Shown: positions 31,916 to 43,475 of the stretch, in pieces
Layout: each line of letters opens with the position of its first letter
Numbering within the stretch: the first letter of the stretch is position 1
Source of the DNA: Prosopocoilus inquinatus
Lineage: Eukaryota; Arthropoda; Insecta; Coleoptera; Lucanidae
Assembly: GCA_036172665.1 (NCBI GenBank)
Contig: CM069871.1
Span: 248,001-312,000 of the forward strand
Reading direction: 5' to 3'
DNA length: 64,000 nt
Made by a program: the position numbers and the translations under genes
The notes under the pieces: generated by a model
What the model saw: the letters and a program-made list of their open reading frames with translations, nothing else
Database searches by the model: none
Told to the model about the DNA's origin: nothing

Positions 31916-34524
31916 TTAATTATTTAATAAACTGAAAACATAACTGAAATCTAGCACCTGGAAAGTCATTATTGAATTCCTGGCTTCCGGTTGGAACCGT
32001 GTCTCTCCTCGGATTTCTTCTACTGCTGACGTTTTGTTCTCCATTGCAGAAGAACTTCGTGGTGCTGCTGCTGCTGCTTCTTGTAAGCCGTTGAGACTGA
32101 TCTGGAAAGTCAATTAGCTGTGTGTTAAACAATTTTGTATATACAATTTTCTTCAAGATTTTGATTCTGTGCCCTTAAGAACCTTCTTTCATTTATACTA
32201 ATAAAGTCTACTAAATCCAAAAAAAATTCTTACTGATTGTTGACCCCCCTTTTGCGAAACCCTAGCTGCCCTTGGTTGCTTAAGCAAGACCAAGAAGACT
32301 CGAATTCAAATCTCAATTGCAACGGAATTTTTCCCCCCAATATTTAGTTAGTATTTCTTCACTTGAGTGCAACGATAAATTATCATCATTTATACTCAGT
32401 AATTTTAAATCAAACACTAAATGATTTTCTCCGATGATTCAAAGAGAATTCGTTGGTTGCTTAATTTTTATTGTTCTTTAAAGTTTTTATTTCATTGTCT
32501 GTTTTGTTTTCTGTTCATCGTTCATTCTTAAGTAAACCGCCAACATTCGTCAACACGTATTTTTCAACGTCCGACAAATATCAATTAAGCACTAATTTGT
32601 TGGCCTTTGTCTTTTTCAAACTTTCTTTTATTATTCGCTCAGGTTCGAAACAGAACTCGTTGATCAATTGATTTCAAAATAAATAAAATAACAATTTGCG
32701 AGTAAATAGTAACACATTGTGTGTATTGCGGCATCCGTGTACAGTCGCAATCAAACAAATCGAGACCAATTAACAGCTTTTTGACCCTTGTTGTCAGCGG
32801 TTACCTCGCAGAGGTCTTGATTACGATGATCAAGACGGTACATGTCCCGACAGGATTATTCTTCATAAAGTAAAGAGTAACATGAAATTTCATTCTTCCC
32901 AATTTTGGGGCCCAAGGTTTCCAGTTTAGTACGAATTAGAAGTATCATAATCAATTAATTAAAAATCGTAAAGTCAACATTGCTTAATTGCGTTCTGCAC
33001 GCTTTAAATGATTTTTTGGCGAGTTACAGGTTACAACCAGTTACTTATGGGAATTGAACCGCTGTATTTGCGCGTCATTATCATAACCACTATTAAACAC
33101 ACGTTAGTTGAAAACTGTGTAAATGGCGCTGGCTCGTTCTAAACGAAAGTAATCTAATCAACTTACTTTTAAGACAATCGGTGTTTTTTTTTCGTTTAAA
33201 AATTCCAAAATTAAGTGAGAATTCTTTTTTACTTCATAATACAGATAATGATGTACTTCCAATGCATCTTTCCCCAATAATTTAATGTCATTTTTACCAA
33301 ATTCATTTTAACACCAACCTCGATTAATGGAGAAAGCAAGACGTGTATGCTACGTGTAGAAAGCAAAGGCAAAAAAGTTGTAGCGGTGGATACCAACATG
33401 TTTTTGCATCAAATTTGGTTATATGTATACTGTTTGCGCTGTTAGTGGAGCGGTTATAACCGTTAATTCATCGAAAAGTATTAATACACTCAAAAACTGT
33501 CGCAAGAGTTATAAGTCAGTTAGTACAATAGTCGATAAGCAAATGACGCTTTCGATTTGTTGCTTCAAAGGCGATCTGAGTGTATCTCCATCCCTTGTTA
33601 TTATATGACGTTAAAACAAGATGGAAATACTCTGAGAGCACTTCGGAGCGGCCAGTCGAAAACATCGTCGTAAGCAAACCGTTTACAGTTCGTCGTAAGG
33701 TATACGGCATTTATAACTTATCAGTAAGTAAATAAGAGGGGATAAGTTGAGGTATACCTACCGAGATAAGTATACCTCAGATAGGAACATGAGTAGTTCG
33801 AATGAATCATTTAAGAGTACAACAGATGAAGAGGTAAGAAGCAACGTAGCAAACGGGAATCCCCCATTTCAATTGGCGTGTCGTTTTCGTCGATTCCAAA
33901 TCCTTGTCTCAGTTAACAGTAACAGACATGATGGTCAAATAAAAGTAATATAGTAACATAAGATAGTTAGTGGTAAGTGTTCAGAGTTAGAAGTTAACTA
34001 GTTATGAGTGAAATATAAATCAAAGGAAAATATAGAAGATAAATAAAAATGAAAACTCCTTTTCTTTTTCACGCGAAGCGGCGAAGCATGCTAAATTTTC
34101 TTTTAACGTGAGATTGTATTTTAATTTAATTTGTAAACTTGTTTTATGGAGGGCTCTGAAATAGAGCTTTGCACAAAGGCCACTCTTAGCCATCAGGTTG
34201 CATTGATTTTTGCTTTGTCACAAAGACGTTACGTTATGTTCCCTTCAACACCATCTGCTTTCCTAACGACATTCTAATTTTCCATAAAAATCTTCTATTC
34301 CTCGCCCTCAGACACCCTTTATTGTAATAAGCATGCACTGAAACTTAGAAATTGCATTTTTTTTGCCAGTTTTCGATTCTTTCCAATTTTTTCTTTTACT
34401 GACACAGCTCATCAAGCTCACCAAAGGCGATGAGGGAAAATCAGATCCAAAAGAAAGAAGTCCGTCATACTAAATTTATTTATTATTTGCGCACAAAGTA
34501 CATTTTAATAAATTAAACAATTCC
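31916..34524. other. Intergenic, repeat-derived, no gene
   Basis: 31935-32300 is an older copy of the flank downstream of gene 8. 32300-32797 is unique AT-rich sequence. From 32798 onward it is block A of a duplication whose second copy begins at 38031. The foldback repeat at 33543-33668 is listed separately. Confidence 0.6.
33543..33668. mobile_element. Foldback MITE remnant, copy in block A
   Basis: GAGTGTATCTCCATC...TTGTT and AACAAGATGGAAATACTC form an inverted repeat around TATATGACGTT, with weaker outer pairing. Its duplicate is at 39257-39385, and a related element is at 21778-21902. Confidence 0.6.
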
Positions 34525-35510
34525 TTAGATGCCAGTTTGTTCCGCAATAAAGTAACGAAGGGCACCTACGTGAGAATACACTCCGGGGAAGAAAGGAAGT
34601 GCGCATCCATATCCCCAAGATACTATACCAGCGAGGACGTTGTTCACAGTTAACGGACCGCCAGAATCACCCTAATCGAAACAGAAGCGTTTATGGTGTT
34701 TATATTGTAGAAACATCAATGGAACTTACCTGGCAGGCATCAAGACCACCCTGAGGAACTCCAGCGCAGAGCATGCGCTCGGTAACAGTATCAAAACCAT
34801 ACGCCGCTCTGCATTGGTCAATACCGACGATTGGTACAAGCACGGCTTGCAAATTTGGTGAACCTGCTTCCGCTCCGTCGTAAAGATCACCCCAACCAGT
34901 TACGCGAGACGGTTCACCATTTGCCCAGTCTTGCCCTTGTTGAGGAAGTGGGACTATATTAATGGTCGCCCCAATAGTGAAGGAGCCAATGGTTGAATAA
35001 ACGGCGATGTCGAAATCGAGTTCGTCGTTATCGTACTGGGGATGGACGGCGACGGTGTTTGCCGGAAGAACTTGGCCACCACTTGCGTGGTAAGTTGATC
35101 CAGCGCGGAAACTCACGACGAAAACGGACACCCTAAAAAAATACGTTTTTTCTCCTTCTTCTTCTTCTTAACTAACTTGCTGGAATAGATGATTACTTAC
35201 AAAACAGCGCAATGGGCGGCAGTTACTACCCAATTTGGAGCAATCAAAGCAGCTCCACATATGTGACTACCCCAAGCTTGGAAGGACACTTGGTATGGAA
35301 CTTCCTGGATGTCGATTGGAAAACCACCCACAATCCTACCATCGAGCCGTGGTTTTAGGGATCGCCCCTTTGGGGGTGCGGCTAAAAGTTAATTATTTTA
35401 GTTTTGTTAAAAAACAGTACGCAAAAAATGGCAATTTTAACCAAATAGTAGTTGGATTGCTTACCGATGGCCAAGGCAAGAACTGCTGCGAGTACCAAGA
35501 GTCCCTTCAT
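34525..35510 (-). CDS. Trypsin-like serine protease (gene 9)
   Basis: Exons 35510..35465, 35381..35201, 35132..34730 and 34671..34525, 258 residues. Signal peptide [15 protein letters not shown]. Propeptide ending LDGR31, then IVGG. His72 in TAAHC, Asp117 in DFDIAV, Ser213 in GDSGGP. Asp189, Gly216 and Gly226 are present, so trypsin specificity is predicted. The motif after the 220 Cys is CALPFFPG instead of the usual CARP. Exon 4 uses a TTAG acceptor. Nearly identical to gene 11 and close to gene 6. Head-to-head with pseudogene 10. Confidence 0.93.
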
Positions 35511-35552
35511 GTTTCCTGGATTGAATGATGACTTCTGCTTGCAAACCGTGAG

Positions 35553-35590
35553 TTTTATAGGTGGTCGGTTGGATTATCAACACAGATAAG
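35553..35590 (-). promoter_or_regulatory. Gene 9 promoter: TATA box and paired GATA motifs
   Basis: TATAAAA at 35559-35553 on the minus strand; TTATC 35574-35578 and AGATAAG 35584-35590. Confidence 0.65.
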
Positions 35591-35599
35591 AAATTTTGG

Positions 35600-37770
35600 A
35601 CAAAAGACGTTGCTGATAAGGCAACAGAATGCGTGGCATAATTAAGTAGCGCCTTTTATTAAGTTAAAGTTAAGTTATTTATAACGAAAACAGTAAAATT
35701 TTTAATTTTTTTCTTTTGAGAATTGGTTTGGAATTTTCGAAACAATTGAAGAGAAAAAATTGTGCTTTTTTCAGTTAGTTTCGGAACCCTCTGAAGTATT
35801 TGCCTTTATTTGAACAAATCGTCACGCGCTACGAACTTTCAAGATCTCTCAAAAGACCTTTTAAAAGAAGCTGGCTGTTATTAATATGTCAATTTATTAT
35901 TTTAGATATAATCAGTGTTTCTTAAACAATTTGTTGTATTGTGAGAAAACGACAGCAATAACAGTAGAATAGGATTGCTAATCACGAAAATTATAAACCC
36001 CTTTTTGTTTCACATTTGATTTGCTGGTTGTTGACGTTGGTGATCATTCATTCTTCTGCATCGCAATAAGAACTGTCTTCAGTTTAGTTTCTTGGCCAAT
36101 TTGATGATAAGGTTCGACCGCATTTCGACAGTCTGGTTGTCTAATGATTCGTTGGTAAGACAAATTTATATACCTCTCTTGTTTATAAAAGCAAAAAAGT
36201 TGTGTCAGAGATTTGAATCTGAAACTGCAAAACTCCTGCAAGTGTTCCAAAAAATGAAATGAAAATATTTGGAAACATCTCCGTCTCCAATTTGCTAACC
36301 TGTCCCATTCTTGTCAGTCCAGATTAGAACAAAGGCAGTCTCAAAGAAGAGCACCAAAGACAATAAACTTGTCATGGTCCCTCTCTAATGTCGATGTTTG
36401 GCCACCGACTTCCGGAGAAGGACACTTAAAAAAAAGTGAACAGTTCTTGATGTCTAAGCCATAACGTCAGAGGCAGCAAGTTTAAAACGAAAACTTGTTG
36501 CGACATTAAAACCATCACATCACACATCACATCATAAGGGAAAAAAACACTTTGACTTGATTCAAAGAGCTCTTGAAAAGTGGCGTCCCCAATATTTTCT
36601 TCGTCCCCAAACGACTCAACTGTAAATAGGAGTTAACACTCCAATTCATTTTTCAAACGCGTTCATCGATGAATACTAATGTGTGTTCTGCTTCACTTCT
36701 TTATTTTCCTATCTTCACCTTTTGCTAAACCGAAAAAGCCAAATGTCATGCAATTCGTTTCAACATTGACGAAAAGAAGTAAGAGAAAAACATTTGGGCA
36801 TTCATCTCTCCGTTGCCTTTTCCCTTGATTTATTTGGAGCAGTAGTTTCCAAACTTATTATCCTTTTTATAGCAAAAACCTCACCATGAACCCCCAAGAG
36901 CAATAAGGCTATACTAATTCATAACAGCTAAATTACTTTGGTGTTTTGGTGGACCCCCAAATTAATTTTAATTTTCCCTGAATTTCCAGGAGTCCTTAGA
37001 AAGAACTTTGGGAGACCACTCTGGCTGAGAGTAATACTTAAAGAAATGAAGTATCATTGCCAATGAAGGAATGTAGTACTAAATTTCTATTAGAGGAAAG
37101 TGGTCTGTTTGAATACGTGTTAGAATTTCGACCAAGAAATTGCAAAGACGACTGAAGACATTCAAAGGATAAGAGAAGATAAAAGGTGTTTAAATGCAAT
37201 ATTTCTCACTCGGAATAAACTCGATTTGGGAAAGTTTTTCTTCAATTAAGGCAATTATCTCTAATAATACTTTCCTGCTGAAATTTTTCGTTCAAAAGTC
37301 TGAATTGAGATCAGGAAATGATGTCAAAGCCAAGATACTTTGAATATTTAAACCAATTGGATTGGGAGAATGGTAACAAATAAAAGAAGGGGATGATATA
37401 CAGAAATAATCTTTCAGTTGTTACATTCCGTCAGAATCCTGCCAGAGTTTAATCGGAGGCAACATTTTTAATAGAAATTAGGGTTGATAGTCTCTTAAGA
37501 AAAAGGATAACTCAGCAAACTAACTGACATGAAACGATGACAGAAGATTTAGGTGGTAGGTTCTTTACGATGCCAATTTCCTCCAAGGATTACCGACATC
37601 CTGCACTAAAAACAATAGGCTAGTGATGGATTAAAAGGATGTACCCACTTCAGTGTGACCCGTCCTAAAAAAAAAACGTATCATTGCGTTGAAGAACGTG
37701 TTTCCTTGATATGTAAATCCGCTACCACGCACAATTCAGGCTTATCACTGCAATCTTCACCTTCGCAATC
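35600..37770. other. Bidirectional intergenic region of block A, no gene
   Basis: AT-rich. Much of it (for example 36030-36130 and 36440-36620) has a diverged counterpart at 41370-43000. I see no gene. Confidence 0.6.
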
Positions 37771-37801
37771 AGTTATCTGCAGCAGAGCAGAAGTTATAAA
37801 T
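37741..37801 (+). promoter_or_regulatory. Intact-looking promoter of pseudogene 10
   Basis: CTTATC 37741-37746, GTTATCT 37772-37778 and TATAAAT 37795-37801, as at genes 7, 8 and 12. It may still drive transcription of a non-protease product. Confidence 0.55.
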
Positions 37802-37832
37802 TTCGCGAATGCCATCAACAATCAAATCGAAC

Positions 37833-38031
37833 ATGGGGGCGCTTTTTCTAATACTCACGATAGTTTTTGCTTCAGCTTCAGGTAAGTCTCCCAATTTTCA
37901 AAATCTATGTTCAAAAAAAATGTTTTGATTTGACCATTTCGTTCAAAATTCAAAATCAAATTCGTTTTCTTAATTTTAGTTGCTCCCCCTCCGATAGTAA
38001 GTGGTCAAGCAATCAACATCAGCGAGGTGCG
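37833..38031 (+). pseudogene. Truncated S1A protease pseudogene (pseudogene 10)
   Basis: Exon 1 (37833..37881) encodes an intact signal peptide almost identical to gene 8. After a normal intron, exon 2 resumes at 37980 with VAPPP and IVSG (Gly to Ser in the IVGG motif), then ISEV. Homology stops at 38031, exactly where block B begins. The His, Asp and Ser segments are all absent. Truncation coincides with the duplication breakpoint and not with a point mutation. The hybrid frame reads on into unrelated sequence and has no recognisable domain. Confidence 0.85.
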
Positions 38032-38656
38032 GTTACCTCGCAGAGGTCTTGATTACGATGATCAAGACGGTACATGTTGCGATAGGATTATTCTTAATAA
38101 AGTCAAAAGTAACATGAAATTTCATTCTTCCCAATTTTGGGGCTCAAGATTTTCGAATTCCGTTCGAATTAGATTATCGTAATCAATTAATTAAAAATCG
38201 TAAAGTCAACATTACTTAATTGCATTTTGCATACTTGAAATGATTTTTTGGCGAGTTACAGGTTGCAACCAGTTACTTATGGGAATTGAACCGCTGTATT
38301 TGCGCGTCATTATCATAACCACTGTTACACACACTTTGGCCGAAAACTGTGAAAATAGCACTGGCTCTTTCTAAACGAAAGTAATCGTATTAGGTTACTT
38401 TTAAGACAATCGGTGTTTTGTTTTCGTTTAAAAATTCCAAAATTAAGTGAGAATTCTTTTTTACTTCATAATACAGATAATGATGTACTTCCAATGCATC
38501 TTTCCTCAACAATTTAATGTCATTTTTACCAAATTCATTTTAACACCAACCTCGATTAATGGAGAAAGCAAGACGTGAAGGCTACGTGTAGAAAGCAAAA
38601 GCAAAAAAGTTGTAGCCGTGGATCGACATGTTTTTGCATCAAATTTGGTTATATGC

Positions 38657-39131
38657 AAAGGAAGGATCTAAGAAAGTGAACTGCTTGAAACCAGTTTGAG
38701 ACAGCGGCAGTCCGACTCAACACGGAGGTCTAAATCGAAGCGTTAAATATTCCGCCCGCTTATATGTGACTTTTAATTAATCAGTCTAATATCGCCACGG
38801 TAACAACGCGAATATAATTCCAGAAGCTAATAACAGCTCTTTCTTGAATTTAGAAACAACAATTTAGTTGATTTGAATTAAATAGAAACACGACACGTTT
38901 CTGCAACACACTCTCTCGTGCGCATCGTGTCCGAGCATCGCAGCCAACCGCGACATTATTGTGAATCATGCCGTCCTAACGAATGCATTATTACTTTGGC
39001 TTACCGATTGTTCACTATCAACCAGACGCGCTGCGCCGACAAATATGAGGCGTATACACAATCTATTTATAACATCGCACCGCTTCGTTGCAATAGTAAA
39101 GTTTTACACTTTATTCTGTCCGCCATGTGGT
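38657..39131. mobile_element. Insert of about 475 bp present in block B only
   Basis: Block A reads continuously through GGTTATATGTATACTG near 33417. Block B has GGTTATATG, then about 475 bp of extra sequence, then TATATGTATACTG. The repeated TATATG at both borders could be a target duplication. No clear inverted ends or coding domain, so insertion in B is more likely than deletion in A but is not proven. Confidence 0.5.
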
Positions 39132-39256
39132 TATTATATGTATACTGTTTGAGCTGTTACTGGAGCGGTTATAACCGTTAACTCACCGAAAAGTATTAAT
39201 ACATTCATAAAAACTATCGCAAGAGTTATAAGTCAGTTAGTATAATAGTCGAGAAG

Positions 39257-39385
39257 CAAATGACGCTTTCGATTTGTTGCTCCAAAGGCGCTGTGAGTGT
39301 ATCTCCATCCCTTGTTATTATATGACGTTAAAACAAGATGGAAATACTCTGAGAGCACTTCGGAGCGGCCAATTGAAAACATCGT
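39257..39385. mobile_element. Foldback MITE remnant, copy in block B
   Basis: Duplicate of 33543-33668, carried along with the block. Confidence 0.55.
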
Positions 39386-40232
39386 CGTAAGCAAACCGTT
39401 TACAATTCGTCATAAGGTATACGGCACTTATAAGTTATCAGTAAGTAAACAAGAGGGAATAAGTTGAGGTACACCTCATAATCTCAATAGGAACACAAGT
39501 AGTTCAAATGAATCATTTAAGGGTACAACAGATGAAGAAGTAAGAAGCAACGCAGTAAACGGGAATCCCCCATTTCAATTGGCGTGTCGTTTTCGTCGGT
39601 TCCAAATCCTGGTCTCAGTTAACAATAACAGACACGTGATGCTCAAATAAAAGTAACATAATAACATAGGATAGTTAGTGGTAAGTGTTCAGAGTTAGAA
39701 GTTAACTAGTTATGAGTGAAATATAAATCAAAGGAAAATATAGAAGATAAATAAAAATGAAAACTCCTTTTCTTTTTCACGCGAAACGGCGAAGCATGCT
39801 AAATTTTCTTTTAACGCGAGATTGTATTTTAATTTAATTTGTAAACTTGTTTTATGGAGGGCTCTGAAATAGAGCTTTGCACAAAGGCCACTCTTAGCCA
39901 TCAGGTTGCATTGATTTTTGCTTTGTCACAAAGACGTTACGTTATATTCCCTTCAACACCATCTGCTTTCCTAACGACATTCTAATTTTCCATAAAAATC
40001 TTCTATTCCTCGCCCTCAGACACCCTTTATTGTAATAAGCATGCACTGAAACTTAGAAATTGCATTTTTTTTGCCAGTTTTCGATTCTTTCCAATTTTTT
40101 CTTTTACTGACACAGCTCATCAAGTTCACCAAAGGCGATGAGGGAAAATCAGATCCAAAAGAAAGAAGTCCGTCATACTAAATTTATTTATTATTTGCGC
40201 ACAAAGTACATTTTAATAAATTAAACAATTCC

Positions 40233-41219
40233 TTAGATGCCAGTTTGTTCCGCAATAAAGTAACGAAGGGCACCTACGTGAGAATACACTCCGGGGAAGA
40301 AAGGAAGTGCGCATCCATATCCCCAAGATACTATACCAGCGAGGACGTTGTTCACAGTTAACGGACCGCCAGAATCACCCTAATCGAAACAGAAGCGTTT
40401 ATGGTGTTTATATTGTAGAAACATCAATGGAACTTACCTGGCAGGCATCAAGACCACCTTGAGGAACTCCAGCGCAGAGCATGCGCTCGGTAACAGTATC
40501 AAAACCGTACGCCGCTCTGCATTGGTCAATACCGACAATTGGTACAAGAACCGCTTGCAAATTCGGTGAGCCTGCTTGCGCTCCGTCGTAAAGATCACCC
40601 CAACCAGTTACGCGAGACGGTTCACCATTTGCCCAGTCTTGCCCTTGTTGAGGAAGTGGGACTATATTAATGGTCGCCCCAATAGTGAAGGAGCCAATGG
40701 TTGAATAAACGGCGATGTCGAAATCGAGTTCGTCGTTATCGTACTGGGGATGGACGGCGACGGTGTTTGCCGGAAGAACTTGGCCACCACTTGCGTGGTA
40801 AGTTGATCCAGCGCGGAAACTCACGACGAAAACGGACACCCTAAAAAAATACGTTTTTTCTCCTTCTTCTTCTTCTTAACTAACTTGCTGGAATAGATGA
40901 TTACTTACAAAACAGCGCAATGGGCGGCAGTTACTACCCAATTTGGAGCAATCAAAGCAGCTCCACATATGTGACTACCCCAAGCTTGGAAGGACACTTG
41001 GTATGGAACTTCCTGGATGTCGATTGGAAAACCACCCACAATCCTACCATCGAGCCGTGGTTTTAGGGCTCGCCCTTTTGGGGGTGCGGCTAAAAATTAA
41101 TCATTTCAGTTTCGTTAAAAAACAGTACGCAAGAAAATGGCAATTTTAACCAAACAGTAGTTGGATTGCTTACCCATGGCCAAGGCAAGAACTGCTGCGA
41201 GTACCAAGAGTCCCTTCAT
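40233..41219 (-). CDS. Trypsin-like serine protease (gene 11), near-identical to gene 9
   Basis: Exons 41219..41174, 41089..40909, 40840..40438 and 40379..40233, 258 residues. All exon lengths equal gene 9 at an offset of 5708 (5709 for exon 1). Few replacements: Ser to Ala in the propeptide ([11 protein letters not shown]), Ile to Met at the end of the signal peptide, and GAQAGS for GAEAGS. His72, Asp117, Ser213, Asp189, Gly216 and Gly226 are all kept. Predicted secreted trypsin. Head-to-head with gene 12, about 2.3 kb between start codons. Confidence 0.93.
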
Positions 41220-41261
41220 GTCTGCTGGATTTAATGATGACTTCTGCTTGCAAACCGCCGA

Positions 41262-41299
41262 TTTTATAGGCGGTCGGTTGGATTATCAACGCAGATAAG
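41262..41299 (-). promoter_or_regulatory. Gene 11 promoter: TATA box and paired GATA motifs
   Basis: TATAAAA at 41268-41262 on the minus strand; TTATC 41283-41287 and AGATAAG 41293-41299. Same spacing as genes 6 and 9. Confidence 0.65.
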
Positions 41300-43359
41300 A
41301 AATTTTGGACAGAAGACGTTGCTGATAAGGCAACAGAATGCGTGGGATAATTAAGCAGCGCCTTTTATTAAGTTAAAGTTAAGTTATTTATAATGAAGTT
41401 ACGCAATTGCTTTCAAATAGTTCTTGCTTTTTGTTTTGAAATGTTTTTCTCAGCTTCCATAAGGTGTTTATCGTCGTAATTTCCAATTTCAACTTTTTGC
41501 AATAGTAAAACGAGTCGAATTTTTTTCACTTGAGAATTTGTTTGGAATTTCCGAAACAATTGAAGAAGGAAAACTTATTTTTCTTTTCTAATAGTTTTCA
41601 GTTCCAATATTTCGAAATATTTATTCTTTCATAAGATTTAGATTTTGGAACCTCCAGACATCTTCATCATCTCAACAAATCGTCACGCGCTACGAACTTT
41701 CAAGACCTCTCAAAAGACTTATTAAAAGAAGTTGACTGTTATTATTTAATGCGTTATTTTATTATTTTAGATATAATCAGCTTCTTAAACAGTTTGTTCT
41801 TCTGTGAGAAAATGATAGTAATAACAGTAGAAGGAGATTGTTAATCACAAAAATTATAAGCCCCTTTTTGTTTTTATTTGGTTTGCTGGCTTATTGTCGT
41901 CTGTGTCCTTTGGGTTCGTTAAATTAATTTTTTAACTATACATATAAGAAATTTATTGCCGCAATTTCTACTTTTTTCTGTTGAGATTTGGTCTAATACT
42001 TTTGCCTAGTAACTGCTGTCCCAAGCCAAAGACTGATAATCACAAAAATTATAAACCCCTTTTTATTTTCATTTAATTTGCTGGTTGTTGACGTTGGTGT
42101 TCATTCATTCTTCTGCATCGCAATAAGAACTATCGTCAATATAGTTTCTTGGCCAATTTGACGGTAAGGTTCGACCGCACTGGTTGTCTAATGATTCTGT
42201 AATGATAAACTTTTGGTTGCCGTTTACTCTTGTTAGAAAAAAAAATAGATTTTTGATCTTTTCAAAAGCACACTTAAGCTACACTTATTTAAAGCTTGAC
42301 AAAATTTGAAAAAATGATTCTTCAGAAAAAAATAATCGAAATTGATATACCAATCAACTTCCTCTCACGTTTATAAAACCAAAAAAATTGTGGCAGAGAT
42401 TTGAATCTGATGTTTTATAAACCTAAAGGGCTAATTGAATATAAAACGAGATATTTGGATTTTCGCCACCTTTTAAGGTACTCCTTTAAGGATTATGACT
42501 ATGACAAAAGCTAATTCACCAAACCTAACACCTCCATACTCATAAAACTGCGTATGAGCAAGTAAGAATGCCTCCAGAATTATTCACACTCCAAAGAACG
42601 TCTTTGAAGAAGAACAAAGTGTTCCAAAAAATGAAAGGAAAATACTTGAAACCATTTGCATCTCCAATTTGCTAACTATACAATTTTTCTCATTTTCAGA
42701 GTGGAAGAAAGGAAGTCTCAAAGGAGAGGAGCAAGGAAAATAACTTGGTAAGGTCCCTCCCTAATGTCGATATTTGATCACCGATTACTGGAGGCAGTTC
42801 CTTAAGTGATGCACTTAAAAAAAGTGAACAGCCGTATCGTTAGAGGCAGCAAGTTTAAAACGAAAACTAGTTGCCATAAGGAAATCATCGCACTACAAGG
42901 AAAACCCAAAAAGAAACTTTGACTTAATTCAAAGAGCTGTTGAACAGTGACAAGTTCCAATATTTTCTTCGTCCCCAGGCAACTCAACTGTATGTACGAG
43001 CAAGTAATAAATAAAAGAAGGGGATGATATACAAAAATAATCTTTCAGTTGTTACATTCCGCCAGAGTTTAATCGGAGGCAAAATTTTGAATAGAAATTA
43101 GGGTTGATGGTCTCTTAAGAAAAAGGATAACTCAGCAAACTAACTGACATCAAACGATGACAGAAGATTTAAGTGGTAGGTTCTTTACGATGCCAATTTC
43201 CTCCATGGATTACCGACATCCTGCACTGAAAACAATAGGCTGGTGATGGATTAAAAGGATGTACCCACTTCAGTGTGACACGGCCTAAAAAAAAACCTAT
43301 CTTTGCGTTGAAGAACGTGTTTCCTTGATATGTAAATCCGCCAGCACGCACAATTCAAG
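41300..43359. other. Bidirectional intergenic region of block B, no gene
   Basis: A diverged counterpart of 35600-37740. AT-rich, nothing coding seen. Confidence 0.6.
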
Positions 43360-43420
43360 CTTATCAGTGCAAGCTTCACCTTCGCAATCAGTTATCTGCA
43401 GCAGAGCAGAAGGTATAAAT
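43360..43420 (+). promoter_or_regulatory. Gene 12 promoter: GATA motifs and TATA box
   Basis: CTTATC 43360-43365, GTTATCT 43391-43397, TATAAAT 43414-43420. Confidence 0.65.
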
Positions 43421-43475
43421 TTCGCAGATTGCCCACGGGTATCAATCACCACCATCACCACCGAGAGTAGCAAAC

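Larger units (their letters stand above)
32798..38030. repeat. Large tandem duplication, block A (gene 9 plus pseudogene 10)
   Basis: Starts CGGTTACCTCGCAGAGG at 32798, the same sequence found at 38031 immediately after the truncated exon of pseudogene 10. Length is about 5.23 kb. Block B (38031-43731) is about 5.70 kb; the difference is largely explained by a segment of about 475 bp at 38657-39131 present only in B. The parts around genes 9 and 11 are nearly identical, while 35660-37400 versus 41370-43000 is more diverged with indels. Confidence 0.75.
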
